Position numbers and translations under genes: made by a program
The notes under the pieces: generated by a model
Seen by the model: the letters and a program-made list of their open reading frames with translations, nothing else
Told to the model about the DNA's origin: nothing
Database searches by the model: none
Source: Verrucomicrobiota bacterium
GTDB taxonomy: Bacteria > Verrucomicrobiota > Verrucomicrobiia > CAIQCK01
Direction: 5' to 3'
Length of the DNA stretch: 64,000 nucleotides
Assembly (NCBI GenBank): GCA_016222825.1
Contig: JACRQF010000003.1
Span: forward strand, 1 to 64,000
Part shown: piece by piece, positions 45,748 to 54,626 of the stretch
How positions within the stretch are numbered: the first letter of the stretch is position 1
Layout of the letters: each line of letters starts with the position of its first letter

Positions 45748-48129
45748 ATGAGAATACCGATCAGCATTTTTGCTGCGGTGCTGGTTCTCGCCGGCACAGC
45801 AGCATCCGACTCACCTCCACCAGCACGCCCTTGCTGGCACAAGACACCGACGGTCAGCGTCATGACCGGCTTCATCTACGAGCCGCTCAAGCCCTACACG
45901 ATCCAACATTGGATGGAGAACCTCGGCAACCGCTTCGATGCCGAGCAGTGGGTCCGAGACTTCAAGGAGGCCGGCGCGAGCCATCTCGTCTTCTACGACA
46001 AGTGGATTGACGGGCTGGTCTTTCACGACACCAAGACGACGAACTTCAAAACGAAGCGCGACTTCCTGCGCGAGCTGGCCGCGGCCTGCCATCGTGGCGG
46101 GTTGCCGCTCGTGCTTTACTTTAACGCCGTCAGCGATGGCAACCCTGAGTTCGATCCGTGGTCGTTGATGGGGCGCGATGGCAAACCGATCGTGTTCGGC
46201 GCGCGCTGGCCGACGCGCTACCAGACGCTCCACTCGCCGTTCCGCGCGAAATGTCTCGCTCAGGTCCGTGAGATTCTCGGCAACTACGGCCCCATCCACG
46301 GCATCTGGCACGACATCTTTCATGAGCGGCTCAACACGACCAGCGAGTGGACCGCCCGCGGCTACCAGAAGATGTTCGGCGATCCATTCGACAAAGCGAC
46401 GCCGCAGCAACTCACGGACTTCAACGCGCGCACGCTGGCCGGCTACCTCGATGAAGCCGATGCCATCCGTCGCCAATGCGGGCAGACGCAGTGTATGTTC
46501 ACCGCCAACGGTTCGGGTAGTTCGTTCCTCGGCGGCGGTGTCTGGACCGAACAGGTCGGCGCGCGTCTGCAATACCTCTTCAACGAGGGCCACAGCTTCG
46601 CGCACAACGAGAAGCTCGCGCGCATGGCGTGGGCGTTGCCGAAGCCGCTCGACATCAATCTGCTACTGGTCAGCTCGTGGTTCACGCCGCTGGAGGACAC
46701 GCCACCGCCCGCGAGCCTCTCGGTCGAGCAGGCCATCGCCGCGACCGCCATTGCTGTCTGTCAGGGCGCCGGCGTGAACTTCGCGCTTACGCCGGGACAC
46801 GACGGGCGGTTCGGTGACGACGTGCAACGCGCCAAAGCCGTCGGCGCGTGGTTCCGCAAACTCCAGCCGTGGCTGGAAGGCGCCCAGCCAGCAGCCGACG
46901 TGGGCATCGTCTATGGTCCCATCGCCAACGCAGCTACCGAGGCGCTGGCCCGCGTTGGCATTTTCAGCCGCTGGCTCTCTGGGAGCGCGGGTGGGACGCC
47001 CGCGCTCCCAGGGAACCTCCGCGCGATTGTCGTCCCGCCGCAGAGCCGGCTCGACGAGCGGCTGCGCGACTACGTAAAGGCCGGCGGCACGCTCATCGCC
47101 TTCGGCAACGTCGGCCCGCTCGCGGACGTGTTTGGCGCGAACGTCAAAGGCACCGTCCGTTTCGCCACGAAGCTGCAAGGCGCGACGGCCAAGGTGGACT
47201 CCGAATACAACGAACAGTTTGCCGCCGCGAATCTGCTCGACGACGACCCGCGCACCGCTTGGGCGTCCGCCGGCACGCCGATGCCGCACTGGGCGGAGAT
47301 CACGCTGCCGGAGCCGGTCGAGGTGCAAACGGTCGAACTTATCAGCCGCCAAGGCCCGTATCAGGTGGTTGACGTTGACATCGAGATGCCCGACGGCACC
47401 GGTTGGCGCGTTGCGAAATCCATCCACGGTGCGAAGGAGCGCAAGATCGTCGCGAAGCTGGACGCGCCGGCAAAGACCAGCCGCGTCCGCGTGAAAATCC
47501 TGCGTGAGATGTTAAACGGCGACGACCGCCAATACGCCGACGTGGAAGCCATTCGCATCCTCGACCGCTCCGGCCAGAACCGCGCCAGCGGCAAGTTTGA
47601 GCCGGTGCGCGTCATATCCGCGTCATTTCGTGACGCGAAAGACCTGTCGTTGCCGCCCTCCGCCATCGCCGTCGAGCCGACGACTGCCGAGGTTCTCGCC
47701 CGCTTTGACAACCCCGACAAGTCTCCCGCCCTGCTGTGCAATCGTTTCGGCAATGGTCGCGCCTATCTCGCCACGTCAACCGCCCTCAGCGAAGACTCGC
47801 CGTTCTGGGCCGCCTTGTGCCGCGTCGCGCTCGGTGAGCCGTCGCTCAGCGTCAGCGCCGAGCACGCGCAGCGATTTCGCTTCATCTTCACGCGCGTTGC
47901 CGATGCGCATGTGCTGCACGTGATTGACGCTGCTGTTCCTGCCAGAGACTACAAGCCACAGGCAGTGGAAATCTCGCTGGCCGCCAAATACCTCGGCGAT
48001 GTCCAGCAGGCGACTTTGGCTGGCAGCGACAAGCCCATCCCGATCTCCAAGGACGGCGGACGCCTACGTTTCGTCGTTCAGCCAAATCCTGTGGCAAGTG
48101 TTGTATTGAGGCCGACGCCGCGTCGGTGA
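45748..48129 (+). CDS. Secreted GH29-like protein with discoidin-like domain and an in-frame palindrome
   Basis: 793 residues, signal 1-20. The N-terminal barrel (about 35-390) has HLVFYDKWIDG, FHDTKTTNF and GIWHDIFHE with D189 at the usual GH29 nucleophile position. The next section (about 385-470) looks like a flavodoxin-like glycosidase accessory domain (VGIVYGPIANAATEAL, GGTLIAFGNVG). Residues 480-600 are F5/8-type discoidin-like (NLLDDDPRTAWAS, VELISRQGPYQVV). A sandwich tail completes it. Residues about 411-421 (SAGGTPALPG region) are encoded by a palindromic insertion of 33 bp. Activity on fucosides is inferred from the fold. Confidence 0.72.
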   Translation: MRIPISIFAAVLVLAGTAASDSPPPARPCWHKTPTVSVMTGFIYEPLKPYTIQHWMENLGNRFDAEQWVRDFKEAGASHLVFYDKWIDGLVFHDTKTTNFKTKRDFLRELAAACHRGGLPLVLYFNAVSDGNPEFDPWSLMGRDGKPIVFGARWPTRYQTLHSPFRAKCLAQVREILGNYGPIHGIWHDIFHERLNTTSEWTARGYQKMFGDPFDKATPQQLTDFNARTLAGYLDEADAIRRQCGQTQCMFTANGSGSSFLGGGVWTEQVGARLQYLFNEGHSFAHNEKLARMAWALPKPLDINLLLVSSWFTPLEDTPPPASLSVEQAIAATAIAVCQGAGVNFALTPGHDGRFGDDVQRAKAVGAWFRKLQPWLEGAQPAADVGIVYGPIANAATEALARVGIFSRWLSGSAGGTPALPGNLRAIVVPPQSRLDERLRDYVKAGGTLIAFGNVGPLADVFGANVKGTVRFATKLQGATAKVDSEYNEQFAAANLLDDDPRTAWASAGTPMPHWAEITLPEPVEVQTVELISRQGPYQVVDVDIEMPDGTGWRVAKSIHGAKERKIVAKLDAPAKTSRVRVKILREMLNGDDRQYADVEAIRILDRSGQNRASGKFEPVRVISASFRDAKDLSLPPSAIAVEPTTAEVLARFDNPDKSPALLCNRFGNGRAYLATSTALSEDSPFWAALCRVALGEPSLSVSAEHAQRFRFIFTRVADAHVLHVIDAAVPARDYKPQAVEISLAAKYLGDVQQATLAGSDKPIPISKDGGRLRFVVQPNPVASVVLRPTPRR
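46979..47011. repeat. 33-bp perfect hairpin repeat inserted in a coding region
   Basis: CTGGGAGCGCGGG (46979-46991), a seven-base loop TGGGACG, and CCCGCGCTCCCAG (46999-47011). The arms are 13 bases and perfectly complementary. The element is exactly 11 codons long and adds SAGGTPALP-type sequence without breaking the frame. Its G/C-rich arms and site in a loop-like segment suggest a mobile palindrome of the kind seen in PVC genomes. Confidence 0.7.
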
Positions 48130-48142
48130 TAGCTTCGCTGCC

Positions 48143-51100
48143 ATGATCTCACCGACAACACTCTCGGTGTTGATGCTGGCGTTCGCGCAGGCGGCATTTG
48201 CTGCTCACACCTTCTACGTTTCACCCTTCGGAGACGACTCCCGCAACGGTTCTTCGCTCGACGCGGCCTTCCGCACCATCCAGCGCGGCGTCAAAGGCCT
48301 CAAGCCGGGCGATACGCTGCTGGTCGCGCCGGGTATTTATCGCGAGCAGGTGATGATCGAAGTCAGCGGCACGCGCGAACAGCCGATCACAATCAAATCG
48401 CTGCGACCGCATCAAGCACGGCTCGATGGCAGCGTGCGGCTAACGGATTGGTCGCCTGTGCCGGGCCGGCGTGCGGTTTACTCTGCGCCGCTCGACAACG
48501 CGACCTATCTCGTCTTCGAGAAGGACACGAACGCCGAACTGCGCGAGGTGGCCAATCTCCCTCTCGTCGAGAAGAGCGCCGGCTCGTTTCTGTGGGATGC
48601 GGCGGCCAAGCGGCTCTACGTTCACACCTCCGACGATGCATCGCCTGCTGACCATGTCATTGACGCGTGCGTGCTCGAATACGGCATCGCCTCGCTGACG
48701 ACCAAGAACGGCTGGGATCACTCGCCCCGGCGCGTCGGCGTAGTGATCGAGGACTTCGCCGTCAGCGGATACAACACTTACGGCATCTACATCCATAACG
48801 CCGACTATTGCCACGTCCGCCGCTGCATCGCGCACCATTGCCGGCGCGGTATTTTCTTCTACTCGTCGTTGCGCAGCAGCATCACCGGCTGCGAGGCGTG
48901 GGGCTGCCAGGACGCCTTCAACCGCGAGATGGGCGACATCGCGATGATGGGCTACGTCTTCGAGTGCCTGCTCGCCGACAACCGTATCCACCACAGCGCC
49001 CAGCACGGCATCCGGTTCTACGGCGGCTTCTACGGCTGCACGATGCGCAACAACCTCGCCCACGACTGCAACATCGGCATCCACGTCAAAGGCCAGTCCT
49101 ACACCGCCGAAGAAGCGAACCGGCTCGCGCGCTTCAGCGACGGCGGCTCGCCGCGCATCGCGCCGGACCTGCCGATGGTGTTCGAGGGCAACGTCGCCTT
49201 CCGTTGCAGCAACGCAGGCCTGTTGCCGAACTACTGCGAGTATCGCCGCAACACCGGCGTTACGGTCATGTCGGGCCGCGCCAAGTCCAAGGAGCAGAAC
49301 CTCGAACTGTTGCCCGAACAAGTCGCCGCCGCACATTTCGCCGACATCGAATACAACGACCTGCGCCTGCAATCCGACTCCCCGCACCGCGCGAAGAATC
49401 TCGGCGCGTTTCCGTATCGCGATGAAGTGTTCTTCGTTGCGCCCGACGGCGATGACTCTAGTGCCGGCACCAGTATCGCCGCTGCGTGGCGGACGCTGAA
49501 GCACGCCGCTGAGAAGCTGAAGCCTGGCCACACGCTCTACATCCTGCCGGGCGAATACCGCGAGCCGCTCACGCTGCGGAATCTCGGCGGCGATCAGAAG
49601 ACACTCATCCGCGCCCACAACCGGGGCAAGGTCGTGCTCGACGGCGGCGGCCTGCGAATCGAGCAATGCCGAAACGTCGAGGTGGACGGCCTGCGCATCC
49701 GCAACTGCGCGGCGCGCGGCGCGCTCATCGCCTCCAGCCCGGGCGTGACCGTCCAGAACTGCGTCTTCCACGACAACGGCCCCGTCGGCATTGAGACGAC
49801 CGGCCGTTGCGACGATCTGCGGCTTGCCGGCAACATCGTCTGTTTCCACCGCGAAGCCGGCGTGCGAATCGCCGACGCGCTACGCGCCGTGCTGGTGAAC
49901 AACATCGTCCGCGACAATCCTGTTCCGTGGGCATTCCCCAACGGCCCGCAGCCGGATGCGTTCATCGAATGCAACAACACCGGCGGTGACGCCCCGAAGT
50001 TCGCCAACGTGGCGGCCCGCGACTTTACGCTGGCCCGCAACAGCCCGTGCCGCGGACGCGGTTTCCTCGACCGCAACATCGGGCCGGAGACACGCCAGGC
50101 GCATGTCGAGGCGAAACCTCAGTTCGAAGCCGTCGAAGCCGTCGCCACCAGTCCGACCACCGCCGAAGTGCGCTGGCGGCTGCGACCGGGCCGGGGCACG
50201 CAACTGATCGCCTACGGCACGAGTGCGAGCAAACTCGACCAACTCTGGCTTCGCGACACGGGCCATTACTATCGCGGCGAACACGCCGTCACGCTCACGT
50301 CGTTGAAGCCCGGCACGACTTATTTCTTCCGCGTCGGCTACCGGACGCTGCTCGACGGCGAGACGCCGTATCACGACTACAACTACTTCTGGCCCCCGCG
50401 CGGCGTGAAGGGCGAGGCCGAGTATTACGCCACCCTGCGCCGCGAGGACCGTTTCGATGAGACGGTTCGGCAGTTCACCACGCCAACCGAAGCCGTGCCT
50501 GTCGCACCGAAGACGTTGCACGTGGCCACCAACGGCGACGATGCCAACGACGGCGCGGCCGCGCGCCCTCTGGCCAGCCTCAGCCGCGCGTGCGAGCTGG
50601 CCGCGGCGGGCGACCGCGTTGTTGTCCACGCCGGCACCTATCACGATGAGATTCGCCCCGTTCGCTCCGGCCTGCCGGGCAGGCCGATCACCTTCGAGGC
50701 CGCGCCCGGCGAGCGCGTCATCCTCAACGGCAAGAACGAACTCTTGCCCGCTGGCGCCGATCTGACAGGCCGCCGTTACATCGTCGTGCGCGGCTTTTAC
50801 TTCCATGCGCAAGCCGAGCACCTAACGGACGCGCCTGGCGGTCAAGTGCAGGTCACGGACGCGAGCGACGTGCTCGTGGAGAACTGCGTTTTCGACGGCC
50901 GGATGAACTACGTGAACTCAATCACCGGCTGGCGCGCCCGCGATGTGGTCATCCGCAACAACATTTTCATCTCGCACCACAGCGGCATTCTTTTCGCCGA
51001 CTGCCGAGGCACCGTGCGCGTCGAGCGCAACACGATGATCGGCCCGACGATCAACAAGGTCTATGCCGTCCGCAACGAGCGCGTCGTGCTGCGGAACAAC

Positions 51101-51538
51101 CTGTTCGACGAAAACCTCTTCCCCAAGAAGATCAAACAGTATCGCGTCGTCGCCGTCGCCAACACGGCGTTGGAGATGGACCACAACTTCTACGGCGTGG
51201 ACCCGAAGAACAAGGAGCGCCGCTTGGTGGATTACGGCACGCCGAAGGTGGACCTCGTGACCGCCGAGGCGTTGCCGGAGACCTCCAAGGACACCCAGCG
51301 CTTCGCCATCGCCGGCGACCTCGGCCTGTGGCAGAGGAAGTTCAGCCAGGAACTCCACGGCCACGTCGGCGATCCCGGCTGGACGAATCCGAAGACGATC
51401 GAATCGCTGCGCTCACGCGAGCGCAACTGGCCGAATCGTTTCAAGGTCTATCCGCCCGTCAGCCCGCGCGACTTCTTGCGCTCAGGCCACGACGCTGGCG
51501 CTGACTTGTCTGTGTTTGCTGGATTCACAAAACTATGA
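48143..51538 (+). CDS. Secreted right-handed beta-helix protein with three pectin-lyase-fold modules
   Basis: 1131 residues, signal 1-20. Three modules each open with the same block: YVSPFGDDSRNGSSLDAAF at 24, FVAPDGDDSSAGTSIAAAW at about 431, and VATNGDDANDGAAARP at about 794. Each block leads into L-x-PGDT-x-LxxxxGxY and then parallel beta-helix rungs (for example CHVRRCIAHHCRRGIFFYSS and GVTVQNCVFHDNGPVGIE). A fibronectin-III-like segment (about 680-780, TSPTTAEVRWRL, LKPGTTYFFRVGY) sits between modules two and three. Such proteins are polysaccharide lyases, epimerases or binders. No catalytic residues could be assigned. It overlaps the next gene by four bases. Confidence 0.8.
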   Translation: MISPTTLSVLMLAFAQAAFAAHTFYVSPFGDDSRNGSSLDAAFRTIQRGVKGLKPGDTLLVAPGIYREQVMIEVSGTREQPITIKSLRPHQARLDGSVRLTDWSPVPGRRAVYSAPLDNATYLVFEKDTNAELREVANLPLVEKSAGSFLWDAAAKRLYVHTSDDASPADHVIDACVLEYGIASLTTKNGWDHSPRRVGVVIEDFAVSGYNTYGIYIHNADYCHVRRCIAHHCRRGIFFYSSLRSSITGCEAWGCQDAFNREMGDIAMMGYVFECLLADNRIHHSAQHGIRFYGGFYGCTMRNNLAHDCNIGIHVKGQSYTAEEANRLARFSDGGSPRIAPDLPMVFEGNVAFRCSNAGLLPNYCEYRRNTGVTVMSGRAKSKEQNLELLPEQVAAAHFADIEYNDLRLQSDSPHRAKNLGAFPYRDEVFFVAPDGDDSSAGTSIAAAWRTLKHAAEKLKPGHTLYILPGEYREPLTLRNLGGDQKTLIRAHNRGKVVLDGGGLRIEQCRNVEVDGLRIRNCAARGALIASSPGVTVQNCVFHDNGPVGIETTGRCDDLRLAGNIVCFHREAGVRIADALRAVLVNNIVRDNPVPWAFPNGPQPDAFIECNNTGGDAPKFANVAARDFTLARNSPCRGRGFLDRNIGPETRQAHVEAKPQFEAVEAVATSPTTAEVRWRLRPGRGTQLIAYGTSASKLDQLWLRDTGHYYRGEHAVTLTSLKPGTTYFFRVGYRTLLDGETPYHDYNYFWPPRGVKGEAEYYATLRREDRFDETVRQFTTPTEAVPVAPKTLHVATNGDDANDGAAARPLASLSRACELAAAGDRVVVHAGTYHDEIRPVRSGLPGRPITFEAAPGERVILNGKNELLPAGADLTGRRYIVVRGFYFHAQAEHLTDAPGGQVQVTDASDVLVENCVFDGRMNYVNSITGWRARDVVIRNNIFISHHSGILFADCRGTVRVERNTMIGPTINKVYAVRNERVVLRNNLFDENLFPKKIKQYRVVAVANTALEMDHNFYGVDPKNKERRLVDYGTPKVDLVTAEALPETSKDTQRFAIAGDLGLWQRKFSQELHGHVGDPGWTNPKTIESLRSRERNWPNRFKVYPPVSPRDFLRSGHDAGADLSVFAGFTKL

Positions 51539-53298
51539 AGACCAGAACCACGATCAGTTGGGCGGCGGGCTTGTTCCTTGCCGCATCATCAGTTTCCACC
51601 ACCGCGAATGGCGGCTGGGACATGCTCAAGGCCAAACCCGAAGTCGTCGAGGCTTGGAAGGACATGCGGTTCGGCATGTTCATCTGTTGGGGGCCCGTCT
51701 CGCTGACGGGACTGGAGATCGGTTGGTCGCGCGGCGTGCCGACTTGGGGCATGAGAGACGGCGTGCGCGGCGGCAAGGGGCCGACGCCGGCGGAGGTCTA
51801 TGATGGCCTTTACAAGAAGTGGAGGCCCGACAAGTTCAACGCCCGCGAGTGGGTGAAGATCGCGCAGGAGACCGGCGCGCGTTACCTCGTCTTCCTCATC
51901 AAGCACCACGACGGCTTCAGTCTCTTTGACACGAAGCTGAGCGACTACAAGAGCACTGGGCCGGAGTCGGCGTGGAAGGTGGACGTGATGAAGGAAATCA
52001 GCGACGCCTGCCACGAGTCGGGCATGAAGCTGATCGTCTATTACTCGCAGCCGGACTGGCATCACCCGGATTTCTGCGGTGAACACCACGAGCGTTACAT
52101 TGCCTATTTGCACGGCCAGATTCGCGAGTTGCTGACGAACTATGGCCGGATTGACGGCCTATGGTTCGACGGCCTTGGCGGCTCGGCCAAGCAATGGGAC
52201 GCGGAGAATCTCTTCAAGATGGCGCGCTCGATCCAACCGCACCTCATCATCAACAACCGCTGCGGCATTCCCGGCGACTACGTCACGCCGGAGCAATACG
52301 TCGGGCGCTGCCAATTCGATCAGCCGTGGGAAAGTTGCATCACGCTCGGCACGCAGTGGTCATGGAAACCGGACGACAAGCTGAAGCCCTACACCGACGG
52401 CATCCAGATGCTCGTGGCGTGCGCGGTCGGCGACGGGAACCTCGCGCTCAACACCAACCCGATGCCCGACGGTCGCATCGAGCCGCGACAGGTCGAGAGC
52501 TTCCGAAAGATCGGCGACTGGCTGCGCAAACACGGCGAGAGCATCTATGGCACGCGCGGCGGCCCGTTCGTCGCGCCGGACATGGGCCGGCGACGGTTTG
52601 GCCACGACCGCACGCGCTTCCAGATGCCCGGCGGCGGCTGGTGGGGCGGTTCGACTCACAAGGACAACGCCATCTACCTCCACATCCTGCGCTGGCCCGC
52701 CGACACGATCACGCTGCCGCCGATCAAGCCGCGCATCGTCAAGCACGCCGTCCTCACCGGCGGCGAGGCGACCGTCAAGCAAACCGACGCCGGCATCGAA
52801 GTCAGCGTTCCCGCCACGCAACGCGACGCGATAGACACGATTGTGAAACTCGAACTCGACGCGCCCGCCAAGAGCATCCCCGCTCTCAAGTCCAAGAACA
52901 CCGTCGCGCCATCTCTGACAACCGGCAAGAAAGCCATTGCCTCGAATTGGTTTCGGAAGATGGACACCTACTCACCCGACAAAGCCGTGGACGGCGACCC
53001 CGACACGCGCTGGGGATGCGATTACGGCACGCACTCCTGCTGGCTCGAAGTGGACCTCGGCGGAGCGATGACGTTCGACCGCGCAGCGATCAGCGAGCCT
53101 TACGGCCGCGTGAAGGAGTTTGAGTTGCAGGTGAAGGTTGGCGACCAATGGAAGACCTTCCATCGCGGCACGACCATCAGCGAGGATCTCGAAGTGAAGT
53201 TCGCCCCCGTCACCGGCCGGCACGTGCGCTTGAACCTGTTGAAGGCCGGCGAAGGCCCGTCAATTTGGGAGTTCCACTTGTTTGCGCGAATGGAGTAA
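51535..53298 (+). CDS. GH29 alpha-L-fucosidase with C-terminal discoidin-like domain
   Basis: 587 residues, signal 1-25. The barrel has WKDMRFGMFICWGPVSLTG (42-60), FLIKHHDGFSLFDTKLSDY, VYYSQPDWHHPD and the nucleophile D212 in GLWFDGLGG, as in retaining alpha-L-fucosidases. FDQPWESCITLGTQWSW is also a conserved region. Residues about 450-587 form an F5/8-type C domain (SPDKAVDGDPDTRWG, CWLEVDLGGAMTFDRAAI, GRHVRLNLLK), a likely sugar-binding unit. The ATG overlaps the preceding stop (ATGA). Of the GH29-like proteins here this has the clearest catalytic match. Confidence 0.88.
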   Translation: MKTRTTISWAAGLFLAASSVSTTANGGWDMLKAKPEVVEAWKDMRFGMFICWGPVSLTGLEIGWSRGVPTWGMRDGVRGGKGPTPAEVYDGLYKKWRPDKFNAREWVKIAQETGARYLVFLIKHHDGFSLFDTKLSDYKSTGPESAWKVDVMKEISDACHESGMKLIVYYSQPDWHHPDFCGEHHERYIAYLHGQIRELLTNYGRIDGLWFDGLGGSAKQWDAENLFKMARSIQPHLIINNRCGIPGDYVTPEQYVGRCQFDQPWESCITLGTQWSWKPDDKLKPYTDGIQMLVACAVGDGNLALNTNPMPDGRIEPRQVESFRKIGDWLRKHGESIYGTRGGPFVAPDMGRRRFGHDRTRFQMPGGGWWGGSTHKDNAIYLHILRWPADTITLPPIKPRIVKHAVLTGGEATVKQTDAGIEVSVPATQRDAIDTIVKLELDAPAKSIPALKSKNTVAPSLTTGKKAIASNWFRKMDTYSPDKAVDGDPDTRWGCDYGTHSCWLEVDLGGAMTFDRAAISEPYGRVKEFELQVKVGDQWKTFHRGTTISEDLEVKFAPVTGRHVRLNLLKAGEGPSIWEFHLFARME

Positions 53299-53309
53299 AA
53301 AGAGGCGGC

Positions 53310-54617
53310 ATGCTTCACGATCCGAGTCATCACACACCGATGCCCTTGGCCGAGGAAATCAGGCTCGGCCCGCGCGACAAGGATGTGCTTCGCCGTCTCG
53401 CCGGCGAACTCGCCGCCATCGCCGCGCTGCCGGTGCATCGCGACAAGGCGGTGCTCTGGCAAAAGCTCAACGATCTTGAATCCGTCCGGCCGATGGTTTG
53501 GATCAACGAGGTTTGCTGGCACGAGATGAACGCCGGCGACGAGCTGACGCTCCAGTGCGAGCACCCGTGGGCGCGCGAACAGGAGGTTGAGTTGCGCCGG
53601 ACGCTCTACCAGTGGCGGCACTTGCCCGGCGACATGATCCTCAGCGATTTCCTCGCCTGTCCGCTGGCGATCCACAGCAGCGATTTCGGCATCATGGAGC
53701 AGGTGGACATCGTCAAGACCGACGAGGCCAGCGATATCGTCTCGCGCCACTACCACATCCAGATCAGCGACTTCGCCGACCTCGACAAGATCAAAATGCC
53801 GGTCATCACGCACAACGAGGAGGCGACGGCGTTCCGGTTTGCGGCGATGAGCGACGTCTATGCCGGCATCATGCCGGTGAGGCGGGTCGGCCAGACGCAC
53901 ATCTGGTTCACGCCTTGGGACTGGCTGATCCGCTGGTGGGGCATTGAAGAGGCGATGCTCGATCTCTACGAGCGACCGGATCTCGTCAACGCCGCCGTCG
54001 GGCGCATGACCGACGCGTGGATGACGGAACTGGACCAGTTCGTCGCGATGAACCTGCTCTCGCTCGACTGCGACAACACGCGCATCGGCTCTGGCGGTTA
54101 CGGCTACACGCGCGAGCTGCCGGGTGAGGACTTCAACCCGCACTACGTCAAACCGCACAACATGTGGGGCTGTTCCAACGCGCAGATTTTCTCCGAGGTG
54201 TCGCCGGAGATGCACTGGGAATTCGCGGTGAAGCACGACCTGCGCTGGCTGAAGCGCTGGGGGCTGACTTACTACGGTTGTTGCGAGCCGCTCGACAAGA
54301 AGATGGAAATCCTCCGTCGCATCCCGAACCTGCGGAAGGTTTCCGTCAACTACCGCTGCAACCTCGACCGCGTCGCGAGCAGCATCGGCGCGGATTATGT
54401 CTGGAGTTACAAGCCGAATCCTGCTGTGCTGGCGGAGGACGGCTGGCGGCCGGAACTGGCCCGCGCCGAGATGGCGCGCGTGGCGGAGAAAGCCCGCGCC
54501 GTCGGCGCGCATGTCGAGTTTATCATGAAGGACATCTCCACCGTGCGTTACCACCCTGAGCGGCTCTGGGATTGGGCGCGCATTGCGATGGAGGTATCGG
54601 AGGAGTCGCTGAAATAG
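53310..54617 (+). CDS. URO-D superfamily-like cytoplasmic protein
   Basis: 435 residues with no signal peptide, unusual in this train. AGAGG four bases before the ATG at 53310 supports this start. Segments HIWFTPWDWLIRWWGIEEAMLDLYERPDLVNAA, GCSNAQIFSEVSPEMHWEF and YGCCEPLDKKMEILRRIPNLRKVS follow the URO-D/methyltransferase barrel, with a CC pair in the active-site-like loop. It is more distant from HemE than the pair at 20747 and 23085. Its substrate is unknown. The MtaA-like resemblance suggests a transfer of a methyl or similar group. Confidence 0.68.
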   Translation: MLHDPSHHTPMPLAEEIRLGPRDKDVLRRLAGELAAIAALPVHRDKAVLWQKLNDLESVRPMVWINEVCWHEMNAGDELTLQCEHPWAREQEVELRRTLYQWRHLPGDMILSDFLACPLAIHSSDFGIMEQVDIVKTDEASDIVSRHYHIQISDFADLDKIKMPVITHNEEATAFRFAAMSDVYAGIMPVRRVGQTHIWFTPWDWLIRWWGIEEAMLDLYERPDLVNAAVGRMTDAWMTELDQFVAMNLLSLDCDNTRIGSGGYGYTRELPGEDFNPHYVKPHNMWGCSNAQIFSEVSPEMHWEFAVKHDLRWLKRWGLTYYGCCEPLDKKMEILRRIPNLRKVSVNYRCNLDRVASSIGADYVWSYKPNPAVLAEDGWRPELARAEMARVAEKARAVGAHVEFIMKDISTVRYHPERLWDWARIAMEVSEESLK

Positions 54618-54626
54618 GAACGAAAT

